DNA from: Herbaspirillum frisingense
Lineage (GTDB): Bacteria > Pseudomonadota > Gammaproteobacteria > Burkholderiales > Burkholderiaceae_D
Assembly (NCBI GenBank): GCA_009914615.1
Contig: WNDX01000023.1
Span: 1-37,952 of the forward strand
Length of the DNA stretch: 37,952 bases
Direction: 5' to 3'
Each line of letters opens with the position of its first letter. Positions within the stretch are counted from its first letter, which is position 1. The translations under genes were made by a program, and so were the position numbers. Positions 10,271 to 19,071 of this stretch are shown in pieces. The notes beneath the pieces are model-generated. The model saw nothing but the letters and a program-made list of their open reading frames with translations, did no database searches and had not been told where the DNA came from.

Positions 10271-11470
10271 ATGGGAACACCATCATTCGAACATCACGAC
10301 GGGGCTGCGGCCCTGCCGGCCTTGCACAAGGCTTTACGTTGCGCCGCGTTGGCGCTGCCGGTCCTGCTGGCGGCCTGCGGCACCACCCCGCCGCCGGCGC
10401 GCCAGACCGCGCAGGCGCCGGCGCCGGTCAAGGCCGCCGGCAGCACCCGGCCCTCCAATGCGCCGACCCTGCCGGCGGCCGGTTCGGGCCGCGGCGGCTA
10501 CTACAAGGATGACGGCCCGGGCGACCATATCCCCGACGGCCTGCTGGACGTGGCCGATGCCGAGCCGCAGGTCGAACCGGTGTCGAAGGCGGCGAGCAAG
10601 CCCTACGCCGTATTCGGCAAGACCTATGTGCCGATCACCGACAACCAGCCCTTCATCCAGCGCGGCATCGGCAGTTGGTACGGCAAGAAATTCCATAACC
10701 AGAAGACCTCGTCGGGCGAACTGTACGACATGTACAAGATGACGGCGGCGCACCCGACGCTGCCGATCCCGTCCTATGCCCGCGTCACCAACCTGAAGAC
10801 CGGCAAGCAAGTGATCGTGCGCATCAACGACCGCGGGCCCTTCCACTCCAGCCGCATCATCGACTTGTCCTATACCGCCGCGCTGAAGCTGGGTTATCTC
10901 AGCAGCGGCAGCAGCGAGCTGGAAGTCGAGCGCATCCTGCCGGACGAGGCGCAGCGCATGGCTGACGCGCGCCGCAACGGCACCGCGGTGGCGGCGGCTG
11001 ATCCGATCAACAATGCCTCCGAGAGCGGCGCCGGCGTTTCCACCGGCGCGGTGGCAATCAACTCCGTGAACGCGCAGAACCTGCCGCCGCAACCGACCGT
11101 GGCCGCGGTGCAACCGATCAACGCCACCACCTCCACGTCGGCCGGCGGCGCCGGCATGGCGGGCGGCGGCGGCATCATCAATGCGGTGGCCAGCGGTTCC
11201 GCGCCGTCGCCGGCGATGCCGGAAGCCGTGCCGCTGACCGCGGGCTACTACCTGCAGTTCGGCGCCTATTCGCAGGAAACCAATGCGCTGCAGGCTCGCG
11301 ACAAGCTGATGCCCAGCCTGTCGGGTATCGTGGACAACCTGCAGGCGGTGCAGGTCAATGGCCTCTATCGGCTGTACGCAGGCCCCTATCCGACCCGTCC
11401 GGCCGCGCAGAACGCCGCGGTGCTGATCCGCCAGCGCAGCGCCGGCACGCCCTTCGTGGTCGAACGCTGA
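10271..11470 (+). CDS. rlpA: RlpA, septal/lytic peptidoglycan lipoprotein with SPOR domain
   Basis: RlpA is an outer-membrane lipoprotein; in Pseudomonas it is a lytic transglycosylase acting on denuded glycan strands. From the ATG at 10271, which follows a purine-rich ribosome site (GGACAGGGA), the protein is 399 residues. It has a signal peptide with lipobox LLAACG and lipidated Cys36, a double-psi beta-barrel domain (about 131-210, with GIGSWYGKKF, SSGE and RINDRGPF), a long Ala/Gly/Thr-rich linker (about 225-320) and a C-terminal SPOR domain (about 322-399) that would bind denuded glycan at septa. The open frame extends 28 codons upstream, but this would bury the signal peptide. It is a natural companion of mrdA-rodA. 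Confidence 0.94.
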   Translation: MGTPSFEHHDGAAALPALHKALRCAALALPVLLAACGTTPPPARQTAQAPAPVKAAGSTRPSNAPTLPAAGSGRGGYYKDDGPGDHIPDGLLDVADAEPQVEPVSKAASKPYAVFGKTYVPITDNQPFIQRGIGSWYGKKFHNQKTSSGELYDMYKMTAAHPTLPIPSYARVTNLKTGKQVIVRINDRGPFHSSRIIDLSYTAALKLGYLSSGSSELEVERILPDEAQRMADARRNGTAVAAADPINNASESGAGVSTGAVAINSVNAQNLPPQPTVAAVQPINATTSTSAGGAGMAGGGGIINAVASGSAPSPAMPEAVPLTAGYYLQFGAYSQETNALQARDKLMPSLSGIVDNLQAVQVNGLYRLYAGPYPTRPAAQNAAVLIRQRSAGTPFVVER

Positions 11471-11566
11471 TCCCCTCTCCGGCCGCACGCGCGGCCGGAT
11501 TCCCGCCGGTGCGCCATGGCGCGCCGGACATCCTTTTCCCCAAACTCATCATTGCTGGAGCACGCC

Positions 11567-11899
11567 ATGCATCCTTACCTGGCCCTGGGCATCGCCATCG
11601 TTTCCGAAGTCATCGCCACCTCGGCGCTGCGGGCCTCCGACGGCTTTTCGCGGCTGTGGCCGTCGTTGCTGGTGGTGCTGGGCTACGGGACGGCGTTCTT
11701 CTTCCTGTCGGTGACGCTGAAATCGATACCGGTGGGCGTGGCCTACGCGATCTGGTCGGGTCTGGGCGTGGTGCTGATTTCGCTGGCTGCCTGGGTGCTG
11801 TTCGGCCAGAAACTGGATCTGCCGGCCGTCATCGGCATGGGCCTGATCGTGGCCGGCGTGGCGGTGCTGAATCTGTTTTCCAAGTCTTCGGCGCACTGA
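11567..11899 (+). CDS. emrE: EmrE-like small multidrug resistance transporter
   Basis: This is a 110-residue, four-helix SMR proton antiporter that acts as a dimer in the inner membrane to export cationic hydrophobic compounds. The essential Glu14 is in place ([14 protein letters not shown]), as is the [14 protein letters not shown] block with the Trp of EmrE. The [13 protein letters not shown] and C-terminal blocks match the Qac/EmrE type rather than the guanidinium (Gdx/SugE) type. An upstream-extended frame exists, but GGAG at 11557-11560 supports this start. It lies alone between rlpA and the convergent rsmI. Substrates are inferred from the family. Confidence 0.9.
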   Translation: MHPYLALGIAIVSEVIATSALRASDGFSRLWPSLLVVLGYGTAFFFLSVTLKSIPVGVAYAIWSGLGVVLISLAAWVLFGQKLDLPAVIGMGLIVAGVAVLNLFSKSSAH

Positions 11900-11929
11900 G
11901 CGCCGACGCCGGGCATACCGCCCCGAGAT

Positions 11930-12826
11930 TCAGGCGCCGTCCTTGATCTGCAACGCGCGCTCGTACAGCGCGTTCTTCTTCTGCCCGGTGATCTGCGCCG
12001 CCAGCGTCGCGGCTTGCTTGACCGGCAACTCGGCCAGCAAGATGCGCAGCACGCGCTCGGCGTCGGCATCGTCGCCATCCGCTGCCGGCGCGCCTTGCAC
12101 CAGCACCACGAACTCGCCGCGCTGGCGGTTGGCGTCGGCTTCCAGCCAGGCCGGCGCTTCGCCCAGCGGGCAGCGATGAATGCTTTCGAACAGCTTGGTC
12201 AGCTCCCGCGCCAGCACGATCTGGCGCTCGGGACCGAACACTTCCAGCATCGATTGCACAGTCTCGACGATGCGGTGCGGGGCCTCATAGAACACCAGCG
12301 CCGCCTGCAGCCCGGCCAGTTCTTGCAGCGCCGACTCGCGCTGGCGCGTCTTCGACGGCAGGAAGCCGACGAAATGGAAACGCTCGTCGGTCAGCCCCGA
12401 GGCCGACAAGGCAGTCACCGCCGCCGATGCGCCCGGCAGCGGCACCACCTGCAAACCGGCGGCGCGCACCGCGTCCACCACGCGCGCGCCCGGATCCGAC
12501 ACCGCCGGCGTACCGGCATCCGACACCAACGCCACGCGCTGGCCGGCGCGCAGGCGCTCGACGATCTTGTCGGCCGCCTCGCGCTCGTTGTGCTCGTGCG
12601 CCGCCAGCAGCTGCTTGGACAGCCCGTAGCGCTGCAGCAACTGGCTGGTGTTGCGGATATCCTCGCAAGCCACGGCGTCGGCGATGGCCAGCACGTGCAA
12701 GGCGCGCAGGCTGATGTCGCAGGCATTACCGATGGGCGTGGCCAGCACATATAATGCCGACACCGGATAGCTTTGCTGTGCGGCATCAAGCAGGATGGAA
12801 GCGGCGACGCTGGAATTCTGATTCAT
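11930..12826 (-). CDS. rsmI: 16S rRNA (cytidine1402-2'-O)-methyltransferase RsmI
   Basis: RsmI uses S-adenosylmethionine to 2'-O-methylate C1402 in the ribosomal P-site region of 16S rRNA. The protein is 298 residues. The tetrapyrrole-methylase fold is shown by YVLATPIGN near the N-terminus, the SAM-binding block ALVSDAGTPAVSDPG (about 98-112) and VPLPGASA. The start at 12826 (MNQNSSVAAS) leaves only 13 bp to the divergent lpoA start and has no visible ribosome site, so rsmI may be translated from a leaderless or weak start. The longer upstream frame would run antisense through lpoA and is rejected. The rsmI/lpoA/yraN/gmhA(diaA)/dolP arrangement matches that of E. coli. Confidence 0.95.
   Translation of the reverse strand: MNQNSSVAASILLDAAQQSYPVSALYVLATPIGNACDISLRALHVLAIADAVACEDIRNTSQLLQRYGLSKQLLAAHEHNEREAADKIVERLRAGQRVALVSDAGTPAVSDPGARVVDAVRAAGLQVVPLPGASAAVTALSASGLTDERFHFVGFLPSKTRQRESALQELAGLQAALVFYEAPHRIVETVQSMLEVFGPERQIVLARELTKLFESIHRCPLGEAPAWLEADANRQRGEFVVLVQGAPAADGDDADAERVLRILLAELPVKQAATLAAQITGQKKNALYERALQIKDGA
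12750..12755 (+). promoter_or_regulatory. Candidate -10 box for lpoA, inside rsmI
   Basis: A perfect TATAAT on the plus strand lies 85 bp before the lpoA ATG and within the rsmI coding region. A TTACCG at 12726-12731 (18-bp spacer) matches the -35 consensus at only three positions. If used, the lpoA promoter overlaps the 5' end of rsmI. Confidence 0.35.
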
Positions 12827-12839
12827 TGGAGGAGGCGGG

Positions 12840-14070
12840 ATGTTCACTGGATTCAAAAAAATGACCGCGCTGGCGGGACTGCTGGGCGGCCTCGGTGCGC
12901 TGTGGCTTCCGGCCGCGCCCGCGGCGGCAGCCGACAGTGTACCTCTGCTGGCGCAAGCCGCGCAGTCCGCCGACCCGGCGCCGCTGGCCGAGCCCGCGCA
13001 ATCCCAGCCGCAGATGCCGCCGGCGGCCGCCGCCGCTGCCGCGCCGGTGCGTATGGCGCTGCTGCTGCCCAACCGCGGCGGCATGTTCGGCGCCGCCGCC
13101 GATGCGGTGCGCACGGGCTTCCTCACCGCCTATTCGCGCCAGAAGGAAAACATCCAGCTGGCCGTCATCGAAACCGGCGATTCCGTGCAGGACATGCAGC
13201 GCGCCTATGAGGAGGCAACCGGCAAGTTCGACATCCTGATCGGCCCGCTCTCGCGCAGCGCCGTCACCGCCGTGGCGCAAAGCGGCCGCGTCAGCAAGCC
13301 GACCATCGCGCTGGCCCAGCCTGATGTGCCGGGCGAGGCCGAAGCACAATTGCCGCCGATGATGCTGACGGCCGGCCTGTCCATCGATGACGAGGCGCGC
13401 CAGGTCGCCAACTGGGTGGAAAAGGAGAAGGCGCCCGGCAAGATCTTCGCGATCTCCACCGCCGTGGCCTGGCAAAAGCGCAGCCCGCTCGTTCCAGACC
13501 CGCGCCCGCCAGCTCGGCCTGCAGGTCGAGACGCTGGAACTGAGCACGCCCAGCAACGCGCTGTCGGCCCCCGGCCTGGCGCAACTGGCCAGGCGCATCG
13601 AGCAGGAGAAGCCGGCGCTGATCTTCGCCGCGCTGGATTCGCCCCAGGCGGTGCAGCTGCGCAGCGCGGTCGGTACCGAGCTGCCGATCTACGGCACCTC
13701 GCAGATCAACCCCTTCACGCTGAACCGCGACAATCCCAATGACAAGCTGCCCGAGCTGGATGGCGTGCGCCTGATCGACATTCCCTGGCAACTGCAGCCC
13801 GACAATGTCGCCGTGGCGCGCTATCCGCGTCCGGCCGGCAATGACAACGAGCGCCCCAATCCCGACCTGGCGCGCCTGTATGCGCTGGGCATCGATGCCT
13901 ACCGCATCGCCCACGAGATCGCCCTGCAGCGCTCCGGCTTCGACATCGACGGCGTCACCGGCCGCCTGAACGTGAACATGATCGGCGGCGGCGCCACCTA
14001 CTTCCAGCGCCAGGAAACGCAGGCGGTGTTCCAGAACGGCCTGCCGGTTCCCACCGCCGATCAGTACTAG
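12840..14070 (+). pseudogene. lpoA: LpoA/LppC-type penicillin-binding protein activator, frameshifted
   Basis: The product resembles LppC/LpoA proteins, periplasmic activators of class A PBPs, and sits in the conserved rsmI-lpoA-yraN-gmhA-dolP order. A ribosome site GGAGGAGG (12828-12835) precedes the ATG. The first frame gives an N-terminal hydrophobic signal segment, an Ala/Pro-rich linker and a periplasmic-binding fold (PVRMALLLPNRGGMF). Near 13479-13483 the homology leaves this frame (after AVAWQKR) and resumes one base later (ARSFQTRARQLGLQ), running to the TAG at 14068. One extra base or two missing bases near CGCAGCCCGC explains it. Corrected length is about 409 residues, plausible for betaproteobacterial homologues. 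Real inactivation and a sequencing error cannot be told apart here. Confidence 0.75.
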
Positions 14071-15871
<1,801 letters not shown>

Positions 15872-15894
15872 TCGCCAATCGGCTGATGCAAGTC

Positions 15895-15920
15895 AAACCG
15901 CCGGCCCGTCCGGCGGTTTT
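15895..15920 (+). terminator. Rho-independent terminator after dolP
   Basis: AAACCGCCGG (15895-15904), loop CCCGT and CCGGCGGTTT (15910-15919) form a perfect 10-bp stem ending in T, 23 bp after the dolP stop. Confidence 0.85.
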
Positions 15921-15959
15921 CACATCCGGCCGCGCCCCGCAGGAATCGGCGCACGCGGC

Positions 15960-15965
15960 TATAAT
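15960..15965 (+). promoter_or_regulatory. Candidate -10 box for the TlpA-like gene
   Basis: A perfect TATAAT lies 68 bp before the ATG at 16034, between the dolP terminator and the gene. No clear -35 is seen. Confidence 0.4.
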
Positions 15966-16033
15966 GGCTGGCTTCAAGTCCGGCCCGTCGGGCGCCGATC
16001 GCGGCCGGCAACCCTAGTCATCGGAGCAACCTC

Positions 16034-16561
16034 ATGCAAGCACAGGCAACTTCTCCGCGCAGCAGCCTCTGGATCAAGCTGGCGGCCGTCGCCGTGGTGG
16101 CCGTCATCGCCGCCTTCACCTATTTCAAGGTGAACGCCGGCAACGCCGCCCCCGACGTGACCTTCACCAAACTCGATGGCGAACGCGTGGCGCTCAAGGA
16201 TCTGCGCGGCAAGGTCGTGATGGTCAATTTCTGGGCCACCAGCTGCACCACCTGCGTGGGCGAAATGCCGCAGATGATCGAGACCTACAACAAGTTCAAG
16301 GACAAGGGCCTGGACTTCGTGGCCGTGGCCATGAGCTACGATCCGCCCAACTACGTGCTGAACTACACCGAAACCCGCAAGCTGCCCTTCAAGGTCGCGC
16401 TTGATCCCCAGGATTCGCTGGCCAAGGCTTTCGGCGACGTCAAGCTGACCCCGACCACCTTCGTGATCGGCAAGGACGGCAACATCATCAAGCGCTATGT
16501 CGGCGAGCCGCAGTTCGCCGAACTGCACCAGTTGCTGGAAAAGGCACTGGCCGCGGCCTGA
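16034..16561 (+). CDS. TlpA-like membrane-anchored thioredoxin
   Basis: This is a 175-residue periplasmic disulfide oxidoreductase of the TlpA/ResA/AhpC-TSA type, anchored by an N-terminal membrane helix (about 13-30). The thioredoxin fold shows VVMVNFWATSCTTC, with the redox pair Cys71 and Cys74 (CTTC), and a TPTTFVI block with the cis-proline loop. Such proteins reduce cysteines in apocytochromes, Cu-insertion factors or other envelope proteins; the partner cannot be told here. It is flanked by terminators on both sides (15895, 16584), so it is probably transcribed alone. Confidence 0.9.
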   Translation: MQAQATSPRSSLWIKLAAVAVVAVIAAFTYFKVNAGNAAPDVTFTKLDGERVALKDLRGKVVMVNFWATSCTTCVGEMPQMIETYNKFKDKGLDFVAVAMSYDPPNYVLNYTETRKLPFKVALDPQDSLAKAFGDVKLTPTTFVIGKDGNIIKRYVGEPQFAELHQLLEKALAAA

Positions 16562-16583
16562 GTGCATTGCCATCCTGACATCG

Positions 16584-16610
16584 AACGCCGGCCGTATGCC
16601 GGCGTTTTTT
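16584..16610 (+). terminator. Rho-independent terminator after the TlpA-like gene
   Basis: AACGCCGGC (16584-16592), loop CGTAT and GCCGGCGTT (16598-16606) form a perfect stem followed by a T-run. Confidence 0.88.
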
Positions 16611-16793
16611 ATTGCTCGCGGCATGGCGCCTGATCTTGCCGGCGGCCAATTTCCGCGGAACATCGCCCTCACCCGCGCAGTCCAACCGGTTCAGCTTGTC
16701 GTGATGGCAAACCTTCGATACTGCTTCACACCGCAACGGCGATGCAATTGCTTGCCTGCAAACATACCCAGAACACCAGAACAGGAGGCTGCA

Positions 16794-17291
16794 ATGAGAT
16801 TCCGGACCATTTTTCTGATCGTGCTGCTGGCGCTGATCGCCATCTTCGCCGCCGTCAACTGGACCGCGTTCACCGCGCCCACGACGCTGTCGCTGATCTA
16901 TACCGACTTCCAGGCGCCGCTGGGCGCTGTCATGCTGGGCGTGGTGGTGTTGCTGACCGCCTTCTTCCTGCTCTACATCCTGGCGCTGCAGACCAGCGTG
17001 ATGCTGGAAAGCCGGCGCCTGACCAAGCAGCTGGAAACCCAGCGCGACCTGGCCGACCAGGCGGAACATTCGCGCTTCACCGACCTGCGCGGGTATCTGA
17101 AAGCCGAACTGGAACAACTGAGCCGCCGCCAGACCGAGCAGCAGACGCTGCTGGCGCAACGGCTGGATGCGCTGCAAAAGGACATCAGCCTGCGCGTGGA
17201 GCAGACCGAGAACGCGGTCGCGGCCCAGGTCGGCGAACTGGACGACCGCCTGCAACGCCACAGCGTGGCGGGCGCGATCAAGCCGCTCTGA
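16794..17291 (+). CDS. LapA-domain (DUF1049) inner-membrane protein
   Basis: The 165-residue product has two membrane helices (about 4-22 and 42-64) and a long Gln/Glu/Leu-rich C-terminal part (about 72-158) likely to form a cytosolic coiled coil. The N-terminal half fits LapA/YciS proteins, which with LapB regulate LPS synthesis through FtsH and LpxC. Here no lapB follows, and the coiled-coil tail is longer than in the roughly 100-residue E. coli LapA, so the role may differ. AGGAGG at 16783-16788 fixes the start; a longer upstream frame is rejected. A terminator follows. Confidence 0.75.
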   Translation: MRFRTIFLIVLLALIAIFAAVNWTAFTAPTTLSLIYTDFQAPLGAVMLGVVVLLTAFFLLYILALQTSVMLESRRLTKQLETQRDLADQAEHSRFTDLRGYLKAELEQLSRRQTEQQTLLAQRLDALQKDISLRVEQTENAVAAQVGELDDRLQRHSVAGAIKPL

Positions 17292-17306
17292 TCCCGCCGC
17301 GCCAGC

Positions 17307-17340
17307 AAAAAAGGCTGCATCTCGCGATGCAGCCTTTTTC
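17307..17340. terminator. Bidirectional terminator between the LapA-like gene and pyrE
   Basis: GGCTGCATC, loop TCGC and GATGCAGCC form a 9-bp stem flanked by an A-run on the left and a T-run on the right, placed between convergent genes. Confidence 0.88.
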
Positions 17341-17364
17341 TTTGCCTTGCCGACGCTGCGGCGA

Positions 17365-18024
17365 TCAGACGCCGTAGCGCGTGCGGTAAGCCTCGACGGC
17401 CGCCTTGTATTGCGTCAGGCGCGCGTCGCCACCGTTGGAGATGTACTCGAACAAGTCATTCAGGTTGCCGATGGAAATCACTGGCATGCCGTATTCCTTG
17501 GCCACTTCCTGCACCGCCGAGTGCGCCGACAGGGCGCCATCCTTGCCCGAGCGCTCCATGCGATCCAGCGCGATCAGCACCGCGCAGGGCGTGGCGCCGG
17601 CGGCGCGGATCATGTCCACCGATTCGCGCACCGAGGTGCCGGCCGAGATCACGTCATCGATGATCACCACCTTGCCTTGCAGCTTGGCGCCGACGATGGT
17701 GCCGCCTTCGCCGTGGTCCTTGGCTTCCTTGCGGTTGAAGGCGAAGGGCACGTTGCGGTCCATGCCGGCCAGCGCCACGGCGGTGGCCGAGGCCAGCGTG
17801 ATGCCCTTGTAGGCGGGGCCGAACAGCATGTCGTATTCGATGCCGGATGCCTGCAAGGTCTGCGCGTAGAAGCGCGCCACCTGCGCCAGCGTGGCGCCTT
17901 CGCTGAACAGGCCGGCGTTGAAGAAGTAAGGCGAGGTGCGGCCCGCCTTGGTGACGAACTCGCCAAAGCGCAGCACGCCGGCCGACACCGCGAATTCAAT
18001 GAATTCCTGTCTCAAGTTGCTCAA
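17365..18024 (-). CDS. pyrE: Orotate phosphoribosyltransferase
   Basis: PyrE makes orotidine 5'-phosphate from orotate and PRPP, the fifth step of UMP synthesis. The PRPP-binding block [17 protein letters not shown] is intact (about 117-133), and the N-terminal region has the family pattern [12 protein letters not shown]. Alignment with that pattern puts the start at a TTG codon (18022-18024), giving 219 residues. The only nearby upstream ATG is out of frame, and the in-frame ATG at 18114 would add 30 unrelated residues. GGGAA lies about 10 bp before the TTG. It is divergent from xthA. Confidence 0.93.
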   Translation of the reverse strand: MSNLRQEFIEFAVSAGVLRFGEFVTKAGRTSPYFFNAGLFSEGATLAQVARFYAQTLQASGIEYDMLFGPAYKGITLASATAVALAGMDRNVPFAFNRKEAKDHGEGGTIVGAKLQGKVVIIDDVISAGTSVRESVDMIRAAGATPCAVLIALDRMERSGKDGALSAHSAVQEVAKEYGMPVISIGNLNDLFEYISNGGDARLTQYKAAVEAYRTRYGV

Positions 18025-18191
18025 AATGCATTTCCCGGGAAGAGTCAAAACGGAAGGCCCCGGCACGCGGGCGCTTGCCGCAAGGCAAGGCGAAGGCCGC
18101 TGCGGCGCCGTCATCAGGCCGTCATTTTAAATGATTCGCCCTATCGGTTATGCTACCGGCCTTATCCCGCAGGAACAGTACAGGACAGAAC

Positions 18192-18968
18192 ATGCCAAAA
18201 ATCGTCTCCGCCAACCTCAACGGCATCCGCTCCGCGGCCAAGAAGGGCTTCTTCGAATGGCTGCAAAAGGAATCCCCCGACTTCGTCTGCGTGCAGGAAC
18301 TGAAGGCCCAGGCGGCCGACATGACCGAGCAGTTCCTGGCGCCGGAAGGCTACGTCGGCCACTTCCACTACGCCCAGAAGAAGGGCTATTCGGGCGTCGG
18401 CCTGTATAGCAAGCGCGAGCCGGATGCGATCCGCATCGGCTTCGGCAATACCGAATTCGACGATGAAGGCCGCTACGTCGAATGCGACTTCGGCGACCTC
18501 ACCGTGATCTCGCTGTATGCGCCCTCCGGCTCCTCCAGCGACGAACGCCAGCAGGCCAAGTTCCGCTTCATGGAAGTGTTCCTGCCGCACCTGATGGAAC
18601 TGGAAAAGAGCGGCCGCGAAGTCGTCATCTGCGGCGACTGGAACATCGCTCACAAGGAAATCGACCTGAAGAACTGGAAAAGCAACCAGAAGAACTCCGG
18701 CTTCCTGCCCGAGGAGCGCGCCTGGATGACGCACATCTTCGACCAGCTGGGCCTGGTCGATGTCTATCGCGTCCTGCATCCGGAGACCACCGGCGAAGCC
18801 TATACCTGGTGGAGCAACCGCGGCCAGGCGTGGGCCAACAACGTGGGGTGGCGCATCGACTACCACGTCTCGACCCCGGGCATTGCCGCCAAGGCCAAGA
18901 GCGCGGCGATCTACAAGGAGCAGCGCTTCTCCGACCACGCGCCGCTGACGGTGGTGTACGGCGACTGA
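18192..18968 (+). CDS. xthA: Exodeoxyribonuclease III (AP endonuclease)
   Basis: XthA cuts DNA 5' of abasic sites and removes 3' blocking groups in base-excision repair. The 258-residue protein starts MPKIVSANLNGIRSA, with the conserved Asn of the metal site, followed by VQELKAQ (catalytic Glu), GDWNIAHKEID (Asp/Asn) and the C-terminal SDHAPLTVVY (catalytic Asp-His). All active-site blocks of the exonuclease III/APE1 fold are present. It lies 167 bp from the divergent pyrE start, convergent with topB, and is followed by a bidirectional terminator. Confidence 0.95.
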   Translation: MPKIVSANLNGIRSAAKKGFFEWLQKESPDFVCVQELKAQAADMTEQFLAPEGYVGHFHYAQKKGYSGVGLYSKREPDAIRIGFGNTEFDDEGRYVECDFGDLTVISLYAPSGSSSDERQQAKFRFMEVFLPHLMELEKSGREVVICGDWNIAHKEIDLKNWKSNQKNSGFLPEERAWMTHIFDQLGLVDVYRVLHPETTGEAYTWWSNRGQAWANNVGWRIDYHVSTPGIAAKAKSAAIYKEQRFSDHAPLTVVYGD

Positions 18969-19016
18969 TCCGGCATCGGCGTCGCCCGCGCGCGCAGGCC
19001 GTCGGCAGCAGCCATG

Positions 19017-19056
19017 AAAAAACCCTCGCAACTTGCATTGCGAGGGTTTTCTTTTT
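19017..19056. terminator. Bidirectional terminator between xthA and topB
   Basis: AAAACCCTCGCAA (19019-19031), loop CTTGCA and TTGCGAGGGTTTT (19038-19050) form a perfect 13-bp stem with further T on the right and A on the left. Confidence 0.9.
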
Positions 19057-19071
19057 GGCGCAGCGTGAAGA

